From Selenia dentaria (taxonomy: Eukaryota; Arthropoda; Insecta; Lepidoptera; Geometridae), in assembly GCA_917880725.1 (NCBI GenBank), contig OU862904.1:5590001-5654000 (forward strand): a stretch of DNA of 64,000 nt. The letters are read 5' to 3'. The number at the start of each line of letters is the position of its first letter. The stretch's first letter is position 1. This document shows, piece after piece, positions 1-10,377 of this stretch. Below the pieces are notes generated by a model, which was given only the letters and a program-made list of their open reading frames with translations, did no database searches and had not been told where the DNA came from. A program made the translations under genes and the position numbers.

Positions 1-462
1 TTGGCAAAAGTAGTCCTTTGCATGCTTACAGATTGATCTCAATAAATATTATTAATAATTTGACTACTTCAATTTAATTAAGTAGCGTTTATTGCCAAGC
101 ATAAGCGACAACCTCCAACGACCTTAGTCCAATATGGTGACGCGGTCGTTACTTATATGGTTGACTGCTATGCATGTTCAACTAAACGGTTCCGGGCTTC
201 GATTAACTCTTTATATTACATAGAAATAATAATACATAATAATAATAATAGATAACATTGTTCTATTCCATGAATTGCGATACCGTGAACCCTGATTTGC
301 CCCAGGGCTAAATGAGACTCATGACTCCTAGCTTGCCTTAATTGGCCGTCTGTGGTGGAGACGCAAGAGCAAGTAACAAAAAGCTTCAAGGGTTGTAGTG
401 ATAATAAGTCCGTCATAAAGTCACTGTCCTGTCTAAGTGACATTCTAGTAAAGCGGTGGTAT
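1..462. other. Unassigned intergenic or upstream sequence
   Basis: AT-rich sequence with no convincing coding region, splice pair or terminal repeat. It lies upstream of the first recognised FAR coding exon and could contain a 5' untranslated exon, which I cannot identify by eye. Confidence 0.4.
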
Positions 463-733
463 CTACGAAAAAATAATATCAGGAAGAGTAAAAGTCGTGC
501 TAAATCAATAACATCGTTCACGCCGCTATGACTCAGCTGTCATAGTAGACGTTGCAGCACGCGCGTGGACCAATCCCTGCTTTCCTTCTGAAATTTAAAC
601 CAATCACCGCACATGTCTATTTGTAACCTCGGAAGTAATTCGTATTTGGAATCATACGTCCTTTTGGTTTGAAGGACCACTTTTTGTGTGGAATTTGTTC
701 TGAGTTTTGCTTCCTGACATTATTTCTTCGTAG
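463..733 (+). mobile_element. MITE family A, copy 1 (about 271 bp)
   Basis: The ends are inverted repeats around CTACGAAGAAATAAT and ATTATTTCTTCGTAG. The whole stretch is repeated in inverted orientation at 7000-7284, with strong similarity throughout. It is non-coding. Two copies in opposite orientation with matching ends show a non-autonomous DNA transposon rather than a chance repeat. Confidence 0.7.
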
Positions 734-1754
734 TATACGAGTACCTACTTATTACTAACATTTTCTAAGGCGAATGACGAAACACGAAAAAAGGAAATGG
801 AACACACATTTTTTTAATACGGTTCGTCTTGAGATCCTCCTCTTTTTAAAAATCATTTGAAAACAATGTTCCGTGGGGTTTTTTTTATTAATTACTACAC
901 TTGTGCACTTACGAAAATTTAACGGTTAATAATCAACCGCACATTGAAACTTTAAGATTAAGTTAGCTGATTTTGCTATCAGCTGACCAGCCAGTTGCTT
1001 CACTCGCTTCACCCCCTTATAGGTAAAATTTCCAGAAAACCCTTTCTTAGTAGGTACATGCTTACTACTTAAAAGACGTCAACTGTAAAAAATTCAAGTT
1101 TGTGACCCCAGTCAGCCATGTATTTATTTGTCATAAGTAATTTTTAAAACATATTCATGTTTGCAAATTTCATTATCGTCTATACACATATAGGATGTTT
1201 AAATATTAGATTTACATAACTAGTATATCACTAAACTCGGGGATGACTATAAGTATTGATGTTCGTTCATATACCTTCTCGTACCAACCTCGGAATCACG
1301 TGTTTTCTGTTGGATTACAACCATTCTGTTAATTAAATAAGACATTTGTAATAACCCGTCCATTGTCTAGTGTTTTTCGGTTTATTTCCGATCTACACAT
1401 AAAAGTTCAAATAAAAATTACTACCCTTGAATAGTTTGACCAACTAAAAGCAAATTTATACCGGTGGAGTGTATTGGATCTGATAAAATTAGTTACAAAC
1501 TCGAGGTCTAAATATGTGTATACGCTTTGTGTATGCGCGACATGGCTTAGCACTTTTATAACTTATCCTTTTTTTTTGAGGCGGGGATATGCTGTCCACT
1601 TCCCTTCCGCCGCGAGGGTGACGGAATGGGGCATGTGGGGCTCAGACCCACTAAAATCTCCCCGTGAGCAGTCCTCCGCCAAGGTGGGGCGAGATGGGGT
1701 CACGCTTGCATTCACTATCTCGCTTATTAACTTAGCTTAAGGTTAAGGCGCTCT
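734..1754. other. Unassigned sequence
   Basis: No gene seen. A GC-rich patch around 1570-1700 contrasts with its AT-rich flanks and resembles the 3' end of a LINE, but no reverse transcriptase residues are readable and I do not assign it. Confidence 0.35.
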
Positions 1755-2139
1755 GGGGCCTTACTATGATCTCTTAAGCAGGATATCTAGAAAACTGCCC
1801 GGTTTATTCGTATCATGACAACGTTAAAGCAGGCCTACACAGGCCTTCTATTCAAGAACCGCAGAAAAACCGATCACCTGTTTTTTGTATGGACTCTCGT
1901 TAACATGTCGCTCTAAAATCAGTTTGTCAGCTTACAAAAATCTTGGCGTCTCCAATGTTGGTTATAGTAAATTGTTAGAGTGCTAGAGACAATATTATCC
2001 GTTCACATTTGAGAAAACAATACTCAAACAGTTCACCTAAACGAGCGTCATGGTATGATTTCATTCAAAACTGTTTATGCCAGGTTTAAGAGCTGCATGG
2101 AACTTGCATGGTTTTTATGAAGCTGATAGTAAGGCCCCA
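1755..2139 (+). mobile_element. MITE family B, copy 1 (about 385 bp)
   Basis: Begins GGGGCCTTACTAT and ends ATAGTAAGGCCCC, an inverted pair. A second full-length copy is at 61336-61720. A third copy, inverted and split by a later insertion, is at 53111-53168 plus 53880-54115. No coding capacity. Confidence 0.75.
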
Positions 2140-2147
2140 GGTATCCT

Positions 2148-2770
2148 GCTAATAGTAAAAAGCAGAATCTTTAGACATCTAGTGTAACGAAACAGATCTA
2201 TAGTATTGTATGAAGAAAATACTTAAGCTATTTTATTTTGTAAATATGTTTAAAAAGCATAAGTATTCGTATTTATTCATTCGCTAAAAAAATAAAAAGA
2301 TATAAAAAAATACTATAAATATAAAAATACTATAATAAAGTCAAAAATGGATCTGAATGTGAACCAAACAGAATTTATAAATCTTAGTCTATTTCCGAAG
2401 AAAAAATCCTAAATAGGTCCACAAAAATAAACATTCACGTCCAAACTATCTGAATTTTGAGCGATAACACGATATTTTAAGGCAAAGCAAGGTTTTTTGC
2501 CAGTGCTTAACAACATTTTAACCAGTACTTAACAACTATTTAAATTGTTTTAGTAAATATCGAAAATTATGAAGGAAACTTACTAAAAACGATATTAAAA
2601 ATATTTAGTGACACTTTCGCTGAAAAAGCTTTTTCAGCGGAAGTGTCACTAAATATTTTTTAATATCGTTTTTGATAATGGATTTCCGCAAAGTAACGCC
2701 TGCATCAATAAATTATCGAAATTTACAATATTAATTGATATTCGCAGTACATTGTCATATCTGATTTTAT
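2148..2770 (+). repeat. Repeat family C, partial copy
   Basis: Shares long blocks with 7659-8135, including the sequence around GAAACAGATCTATAGTA and the block around AATAGGTCCACAAAAATAAA. Part of the family recurs inverted at 52134-52745. This copy also holds the near-perfect palindrome at 2585-2673. Confidence 0.55.
2585..2673. repeat. Near-perfect 89-bp palindrome with no loop
   Basis: The two 44-45 nt arms meet at an AAGCTT centre. By eye they differ by one substitution and one single-base indel. The relative at 7659-8135 lacks it, so it arose or inserted after the copies separated. Confidence 0.8.
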
Positions 2771-3109
2771 GTCGTTATGTTAATCGTAAAGGGTAAGTCT
2801 TACCAAAAAGTCTACTAGACATAAAAGATGCAAAATAGTATCCTCTACAATAAAGGTCTTAATAACTTTTGCCCTAAAGTGCATGGCTTCCGAAATATCG
2901 GCCAAAAACTTTTTTCAAGATGGCGCTTGAAGCTGCACCTGGATCTGTCAGCATTTTGTGATTTTATGCTCACTAATTGACCTATCGGAAATTTAGTGCG
3001 AGGTTGATAAAAAAATTGCTATTTTCTCTGGGCAAGTAACGGATCAACCGGACAAATGAGACTTGAACCTTTTGACTCGCAATTCGCCATATTTGACCAA
3101 CAATACAAT
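2771..3109. other. Unassigned sequence
   Basis: No gene, terminal repeat or recognisable repeat family seen in this stretch. Confidence 0.4.
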
Positions 3110-3566
3110 AGATTTCACACAATGAGATTGACTAATAGAGGCGTTTTACTCCTTGAATGTGAGGTATACACATGGCAAATTTTATGCTATACCTACCTAT
3201 AGCTAAAGTACACAAATCGCACCACAACATTAACTACATTGACAAGATTAAAAGAGCATGAAGATATATGTATCCTAGTTGTCAGAAAGGGATCAATATA
3301 TTATTAACAACGTTCGCCTGTGGCCGACCATTCGACCGCCAATGACAGACTCGTTCTCTCTGTCGCTCGCTACTTGTCTCGTTCTCGTGGGTGGCGAAGC
3401 GGCAATGTCGCAGGAGTTATTTTTTGATTTTCCATTTTTGATGAATAACATAGAAAAACAATACTTACAAATGAAAAGATACATCATTCTTGTTTTTTAC
3501 ACTTGTTCCAGTATATGTTCTGCAGTTTCTGAACACATAAAAAGGCATTTTTTCCTAAATATAGTA

Positions 3567-5876
3567 CAGATCGCGCGGCGAGAGTTTGGCTTTGACCTTC
3601 GGGTGGAGGGGATTACTGCGCATGGGTACTGTCACGCACACAATACTTTTCCTTTTTTATGTACCAGGTTGGATATTTGAGTGGGTCAAAATTCATGTAC
3701 AGTGGTAATAATGCTAGAAAATAATACGAAATAGATAAACTTCTTCATTTATTAAAAATATTGATAGTTATTTTACTTATATAAAATGTTTATTTCCTTT
3801 TAAAGTTTACAGAGACAGCGATGAAAATTCTAAATAATTGTTTTTTAATAAAATTATTTATTCCAAGATACATGTAAAATTGGTACATACAAACAAAAGA
3901 AAACTTAAAATAATTATTAAATACAAAAGTTAACATAAAAAAAGTCCTAGCCGCAGTGCTATTCAGATTCTGAATCAGTTAAAGGTTTAACGCCTTCTAT
4001 GAAATCACCGCATGGTCCAGTGGTGCTGCCGCGACACGAAATTGTGCAACGTCTTTGCTTGTTGAGGGTCCGGGTTCAGGGCTTCCTCGGTCGCAGTTGT
4101 CATCATCATCATCTTCATAACCATCATCAGAGTCATCGTCTTCGGAACTATCATCGACGCGAATTATAAATTGCTCGGTAAGTAAATCAACTCATGGTCA
4201 CTCTTGGCGTACTCTTCTTCTATATCTTTTACCTTTTTACATATTTTTTCCCATTCCTGGGCACCCATTAAGGATACTTTTTCTTTGATAAGTTTGGTAC
4301 ATTCTTGTAAATTCCATTTGACATTTTTGCTGGCTACATATTGTTTAATAGTAGCCCATGCCATTTCTATGGGGTTGAGGTCTGGATGGTAAGGCGGTAA
4401 TCTCAATATGCTATGGTTTGCTTCTGCTAAAATTTGATCTATTGAAAAAGTTTTAAATCTTTCTTTATTAGCTTTTATCAAGTTGTACAATTGTAGCTTG
4501 AGCATTGTTGAATCATATTGTATGCCTTTATCAGTTAGCCAATTCTGCATATCGGCTTTTTTGGTATTGGAGGACGGTGCTAAATGCCATTGTTTATTGT
4601 GGTATGAGGCGTTGTCGACAACCACTACAGAATTGGGTGGTAGGTTGGGAATTAATTGTGTCCTAAGCCATTTTTCATAATTCTCGTAATTCATGTTGTC
4701 GTGATAGTCCCCTGTTTTGGTGCCGGCTTTAAAAGTTAATAAAGCATTTGGTATAAACCCAGCTTCAGATCCTGCGTGGACTATCACGACTCGTTGTCCT
4801 TTAGAAATGGGTTTATTAGTCCTTCCGTAGGGCCATCGCTCCAGGCTTTGGTTGTTGAGTGCGATGAATCTACGTAGGATTCATCTGTGTAAACAATGGG
4901 TTTTCCTTCTTGTCGATATTTTCTTATTTTTCTTAAATATTCAATGCGTTGTAATCGGATATTCGATGTTTCTATTAGTAATTTACGGTTGTTTTCTGTT
5001 TTTTTCCAGCGAAATCCTAACTCCTTTACAATTACACGAAGACTTGTTTCTGACCCTTTATAGTTTATATCTTCCTCAAGTTTCTTTTTTAGTTTCCCAA
5101 TGGTGGGAAGTTCATTATTCGTCTTGTGAAAATTGTGTATACATCTTTTTATAACACCTTGGTCAAAATTATCAATATTCGTAACTGGTTTAGCTCTGGG
5201 ACGTTTTTTTCCAGGTGTTCTGAAAATAATTAGCAAATCGGAACTCTTGGCTTGATTTACGATATTTTTTACAGTGCCAATTGAAGTCTTAGTGGCCTCC
5301 GATGTCCGTTTTTGAATTTAAGCTAATTTACTGACTACACAATTTAATTTAGAAACAGTTTCCGTTTTCATTACCTGCATAGTCTGTATAGTTTGGTTAT
5401 TCTCTGACTGACTGAGTAAAGAAGCAACTTCCTCAATCTGACTTCGAATTTTCTTCAATGAATCGATACATTCGTCAGCTTCTTTCTTTAAAAAGCAATT
5501 CACGTCATATATCATTTTCCGTGCTTGCCTTTTTAAAACAATGTTTTTTTTACGCATTTTCAAATCACTTTTTAATATTTAACAAAAAAACTTAACTGAC
5601 AAACTTCAACAAACAAACTCAACAAATAATAACAATCGACAACAATAAACAATTAACGAAAATAGCAATTCACTTGTGAACGTGATTGTACAACAGGAGT
5701 GCGCGGTACGTCCTATCGATGCGAGAGGCAGGGAACGATTGGAGCGCCAATCAGAGCACCGCATGCGCCTACACACCCGCCCCGCACCCCGCTAATTGCC
5801 CGTTGATACCCAATTTCTGATTTCTGCGCAATAACGGTCAAATCCAAACTCTCGCCGCGCGATCTGTACACGTGCT
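3567..5876 (-). mobile_element. Tc1/mariner-like DNA transposon with TA target duplication
   Basis: The ends are inverted repeats beginning CAGATCGCGCGGCGAGAG. Each is flanked by TA (3565-3566 and 5877-5878). The paralogous unoccupied repeat at 45495-46100 confirms the insertion point. Inside, on the minus strand, is a broken DDE transposase. A 216-bp internally deleted relative with the same ends sits at 50208-50423. About 2.3 kb is a normal size for this superfamily. Confidence 0.85.
4164..5563 (-). pseudogene. Decayed DDE transposase (Tc1/mariner/IS630-like)
   Basis: Read on the minus strand, the coding region is in three blocks. Residues from 5563 to 5318 are a lysine-rich, coiled-coil-like N-terminal part ending at an in-frame TAA (5318-5320). 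The same frame continues to about 4810, through a helix-turn-helix-like region and the first catalytic block VYTDESYVDSS. There a one-base shift throws it into a stop, and the true frame resumes at about 4800 as KGQRVVIVHAG. The downstream block has the second catalytic motif VVVVDNASYHN and the third LPPYHPDLNPIEMAW. The order and motifs fit a DDE_3-type transposase that cuts and pastes at TA. With one nonsense codon and one frameshift it should be inactive. The exact clade is uncertain. Confidence 0.8.
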
Positions 5877-6223
5877 GCGTCGTTGCCAGACAGGCTGGAA
5901 CTAAGTTCACTCAAGACACGTAGCTCGTGTTGATGTCGCCAAGCCAGTAAGGCGTATCTATCTCAGTTTATATTAACATCATTGATTTCGCAGCTTCAAC
6001 CTACTTTTGTGTATGTGTGGTTAAATTCGTCTTTATCGCGCGATTGTCATAAAAGAATTGGTAGAATTTATGCACTATAATGTGCGGCATATTTTATTAT
6101 CCCTTCGAGAGTCGTTATATTATAACAATGAATTTTCTACTAAGTCTGGCCCTATAATGACCAACGACCTTTGAAGGATTATCTTCAGTATTTTTTTTAA
6201 TTTCGTTTGTGTTCTTGTTTCAG

Positions 6224-6411
6224 ACCATGGTAGAACTTCGAACGAAAGCGGCTGAACCGAAGCAAGGCGGAGACATCACTTATATGGATATGAAGGATGA
6301 AAGTGAACTGCTGGGGGAATCAAACATACAGAAGTTCTTTACCGGAACTACCATCCTGCTCACTGGTGGGACTGGGTTTCTGGGCAAGCTCATGGTGGAG
6401 AAGCTGTTAAG
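6224..6411 (+). CDS. Fatty acyl-CoA reductase, first coding exon
   Basis: Fatty acyl-CoA reductases reduce acyl-CoA to fatty alcohol with NADPH at the ER or peroxisome. In insects the products feed cuticular wax and, in moths, sex pheromone. A pyrimidine-rich acceptor ending TTGTTTCAG at 6223 precedes the exon, and the start codon is ATG at 6227 in the context ACCATGG. The exon codes for 61 complete residues plus two bases of the next codon. Near its end is the nucleotide-binding loop TGGTGFLGKLMVEKLL, the GxxGxxG signature that opens the Rossmann (NAD_binding_4) domain. The donor GTAGG follows at 6412. The leftover AG joins a G in the exon at 51805 to make Arg, giving the family's usual KLLRSCPDLKKLYLLARPK. 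The acceptor upstream of the ATG means the 5' UTR begins in another exon that I have not found. Confidence 0.92.
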
Positions 6412-6999
6412 GTAGGATGATTTAATTAGTGATCATGTCATATAATACTGATTTTGATGCTATTTGTCACAAAATAGTCCTAACTTACTTATAACTATTA
6501 AACCTACAAGTACATCAATCTGAAAAAAATGCATATTCGCGACCGCTGATACCTTAATAATTGTATAGAGGAATTAATCCAGTTTAAATAAAAATATTTT
6601 AACTAGCTTTTAGTCAAAAGCCACGTCAATTTGACAGCTCGATACACTAGACGTGTTCGGCGACCGTCAAGGGTGATGAAATGTAACACAAGTACCGCCA
6701 AGGGTGATGAAATATAATGATAGTTTTTTTGCAAGGTGATTAATTGTATTTTATTGTAATTGTATACTGATTGATATACATGTACATATTTATTGACATT
6801 TTGTTATAAAGATAGATATGCCCTTGGAGAAATAATAAGCTACTCGAGGTACTTATCCTGCGCAGACGTAGTCGCGGACACTAGCTAGTACATAATATTA
6901 CGTCAACGCTACGATTACACTTGCTCTTATTTTCGTGCTCGACCCACCTGATGTTAAGCGGTAACCCTATAGGTAACCTATAACAGAGGCAGTCACAAG
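6412..6999. other. FAR intron 1, start, unassigned
   Basis: Intronic. A short duplicated phrase around CAAGGGTGATGAAAT at about 6668-6720 is the only local structure noticed. Confidence 0.4.
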
Positions 7000-7284
7000 C
7001 TACGAAGAAATAATGTCAGGAAGCATAACTCAGAACAAATCCACACAAAAAGTGGTCCTTCAAACCAAAACGACGTATGATTCCAAATACGAATTACTTC
7101 CGAGGTTACAAATAGACATGTTCGGTGATTGGTTTAAATTTCAGTAAGAAAGCAGGGATTGGTCCACGCGCGTACTGCAACGTCTACTATGACAGCTGAG
7201 TCATAGCGGCGTGGACGATGTTATTGATTTAGCACGACTTGTATTGGGTCATTTTTTACATTTCCTGATATTATTTCTTCGTAG
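7000..7284 (-). mobile_element. MITE family A, copy 2
   Basis: Inverted copy of 463-733, with ends CTACGAAGAAATAATGTCAGG and CTGATATTATTTCTTCGTAG. Slightly longer because of a small insertion near the right end. Confidence 0.7.
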
Positions 7285-7658
7285 GTCACAAGTGACGAAC
7301 TGAACTGCGGCCGCAACCCTAAGACATTAACTCTCATTTGCCAGTAATTTAGCCAGCACCCATATCAGTACCAGGCGCGGATTCAGTCCACAAAAAAGGT
7401 TGTGGTCACAGCCACCAGAAAATCGGCCAAGTTCGAGTTGGAGTATGAAGTCTCTTATGATCGATATAGTATCAAGTCGCTCGCCTGATGTTAAGCGTCA
7501 TGATTGCCTATAACAGTTCAGTGCCATTCAGAATTTTGAACTGGGTACAACACTTCAAAACCGTGCATGGCAATTGCGATTTTTACTAGGATATATTAGA
7601 AGTTCTTGCTCTGTAACTTCGCTGGAAAGAACTACGAAGAATATCAAACGAAGTCAAA
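7285..7658. other. FAR intron 1, unassigned
   Basis: No gene or bounded element recognised. Confidence 0.4.
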
Positions 7659-8135
7659 TTAAGGCGCACACCCTGATTAAAGAAAAAGCAGAATTTTTCA
7701 ACACCTAGTGTCACGAAACAGATCTATAGTAGGTATATTATGAAAAAAATACAAAGGTTAGAAAAGGAATAGGATATGAGTAAAAACCGAATAGAATTCA
7801 TAAATACGAGTATAACTATCTTTCAGCAAAAAAAAAATCGTGAATAGGTCCACAAAAATAAACTTTCACGTCCAAACTCTCGAATTTTCAGCGATAACAC
7901 TATTTTTATTATTATATTTTTTAGGTAATACATAGCCAACGTATAGTACTAAAGTAATAACCAGCAGTTTTTTCAATTGTGTTAGTATATATCGAAAAAT
8001 ATAAAGAAAACGTACAAAATTAACGCATTTTCGCATTACATCGTCCAATCTAAAGAGCAATTTTCAACCTTACTTACGTAAGGCGTAAGCATCGTAAATT
8101 ATAATAAAATTGGGGATGGACGGCGTCTTCATATA
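7659..8135 (-). mobile_element. Repeat family C, non-autonomous element with TTAAGGCGC end
   Basis: Starts near TTAAGGCGC and ends close to a block matching 52142-52330 in inverted orientation. The copy at 52134-52745 has both TTAAGGCGC and GCGCCTTAA ends, which defines the family. No coding capacity. Confidence 0.55.
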
Positions 8136-8550
8136 AAGAAGCTTACGTAGCTTTTTCGCGAAATTTCATCGATATCCAGGTTTAGTATATTTTAATAAGG
8201 CATTGGTTATAAAACGTCATATCATCGGCCTGTCGAATATGAAAGTGTGACGTCTGATGTCACAAGTCTTTTAGGTTGTGGACATACCCATCGTGCCCAC
8301 AACCGTGGATCCGCGCTTGCAGTACGACGGGTTATTATCTGATTTAAATATCAAGTTTTCCTTTTACTGCATTTGTTACTAGTCGCTAGTTAGCTTGTTA
8401 CCTACTATTAATTATTCTGTGCTAACGATGAAGGAAAACATTGCAAGGAAACTGTCATGTCGAAAGGAACTAATTCAGTAGCTTGTGGCATTGATTGCAA
8501 CCACTTAAGTGCGTCCATTTACTCTAACAACTAACAAAATGATGTTTCAT
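8136..8550. other. FAR intron 1, unassigned
   Basis: Nothing recognised beyond AT-rich sequence. Confidence 0.35.
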
Positions 8551-9337
8551 TAAGGCGCATCCCAGAAAAAGTTACCTTTAGAATCGGGTTCTGGGCGGTA
8601 GTCGAAAATCCACTCTCGAACCCTTGTTTGAGAGCCGACCACCGACTGACCTCTGCTTTTGGCCTACCGAAAATCGGTTTTTTTACATTTGATAAACAAG
8701 CATTTGACTACAATCTCACCTGATGGAAAGTGATGACGCAGTCGACATGCTTGCTTAAAAGGTACCTGTTCACTCTTTATTTGAATATTCCCAGATTACA
8801 TAATGTTGAAAAATATAGTATACGCTGGTAGGTTGTTCCATAATTCAGCCGTAAACATTATGAAGCGCTTTCGTGCGTATTTTTGGAATATCAACCATGT
8901 TCGGATACCGTGTTCCTGTGCGTCTTGTTGTTCGATGAAAGAAAGGAGTTGAGGGAATAAGATTGTGGAGATCGATTGCACATTGAACAAATGTTCAGAG
9001 TTTTTACTAATTGATTAAAACTCTGAACATATAAAAATTGGTCTGTTGGAAATTTTGAAAAATAAATCAATTTTTAAACGGTTAACCCATTAGTGTACGC
9101 CAAATTTCAGAACAAGTTGTATTTCTTATGAATATGGAATCAGTGTGTTCTTCAAATTGCAGTCGCTTTTTAGAAACTGATTTCTTAGAATAAAATTACT
9201 ACCTGATAAAAATATTATAAATCTAGTAATATCTAGAGAAAATGTTGGATTTTGTCATAAAATTTTTTTATTGTCCTTGAAATAATACGATTCAAGGTCA
9301 GGGTTGGCGCAGATTTTTCTATGAGACGCGCCTTAAC
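8551..9337. mobile_element. Candidate non-autonomous element with TTAAGGCGC ends
   Basis: The left edge TTAAGGCGC and right edge GCGCCTTAA are inverted and share a degenerate adjacent TTTTTCT block. Inside, the minus strand at about 8800-8990 reads a short peptide with a FTAELWNNLP phrase, like the tail of a LINE reverse transcriptase protein. The element may therefore have an older LINE scrap inside. Assignment is tentative. Confidence 0.35.
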
Positions 9338-10142
9338 TGATAATTTATAGAATAAAAGATGTGCAACGCGATTTCATCCACGTGGTGATGAATGATGATG
9401 ATAGGGATGAAAAATATCCCATGTCCTTCCCCGGGATATAATAATATATTATATTCTATTTCCTTGCTAATTTCCATTAGGTGCGATCCGTTTAGTGGTT
9501 TAGCGTAATAAGGTTACAAACAGAGAGACAGAAGGTGCGTTCGTTTAGCTTATGAGGGCATTGGTGGCGTTGTCATTGATGGCTCTTTTGTTATAGCGTT
9601 CGTTAAGCTCAAAAACGTTATTTTTGCCACTTTTGCCCACACCCTATTCGAACGCTCAACTGAGCTTAAGACCTAAAATCGCATTATTATCCTGTCTAAT
9701 ACTTAACTTGTAAAAAACGATCACAAACAACCATGCTCCGGAAGTGGGCCACAATTACACTTTTCGGTGGCAAAAATAACTCTTTTAGCTTTCCGAACGC
9801 TGAACAAAAGAGACATGAACGACATTTTCACCCACAGATTCTCAATTCGAACGCCCCTTGTGAGCGTTTTTAGCGTTATTTTCACTAAAAACGCGCACAA
9901 GGGCCTATTTTAACGCACTGAGAGTGACAGAGAAAGTGATGTAGTTTTAATTATAATATACATGGAGTATCCATACACATGGATATAGTTCTAATTACGG
10001 ATGTGAAATGCGTTCTTAGCTAACACGTATGTGCGCGTCAGACCTTGTTCCGTTGCGCAAAGATGGGTATCTATGTGTTTAGCATTGGCAAACTAGTATA
10101 GGTAGGTATATACATACCTACATGGTGTGACTGTTAGCCACA
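9338..10142. other. FAR intron 1, unassigned
   Basis: No gene. Around 9540-9910 there are loosely inverted phrases (AAAAACG and CGTTTTT with GAACGC blocks) that hint at a decayed foldback element, but I cannot fix its ends. Confidence 0.3.
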
Positions 10143-10270
10143 CCTCTGTTAAACAATTTTTTACTCTCTGCCATCCATAAAATGTAATAATAAGTACCTA
10201 CCTAAAAACATTGTTAAAATCTATATGTAAAGAATGGCTCCGAGTTTCTTTCCGCTTCTTCTCGGTAAAA
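10143..10270 (+). mobile_element. LINE 3' fragment (Jockey/CR1-like), first part
   Basis: Matches the 3' tail seen at 44588-44805 and 63160-63260, from the CCATAAAATGTAATA phrase through GAGTTTCTTTCCGCTTCTTC. The tail resumes at 13019-13095 with GGCTCTATATATTTTGG. About 2.7 kb, including the transposon at 10378-12844, was therefore inserted into this LINE tail. Confidence 0.65.
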
Positions 10271-10377
10271 AAAAATGAAATGCATTTATTTGACACACAC
10301 ACACACACACAAATAGAGACAAAAACAATAATTAGTAAGACTAGAATTAATAATACAACTTATACACAGGCTCTATA

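Larger units (their letters stand above)
3110..5985 (+). repeat. Dispersed repeat F, copy 1, split by a DNA transposon
   Basis: The flanks 3110-3566 and 5877-5985 are continuous with each other in a second, inverted copy at 45495-46100, which lacks the transposon at 3567-5876. Without the insert the repeat is about 565 bp. Its function is unknown and it carries no convincing coding sequence. Confidence 0.75.

Noticed and set aside
1474..1740. 88-codon frame at 1474-1740
   Set aside because: It has no recognisable domain and crosses a change in base composition, with a poly-T run inside.
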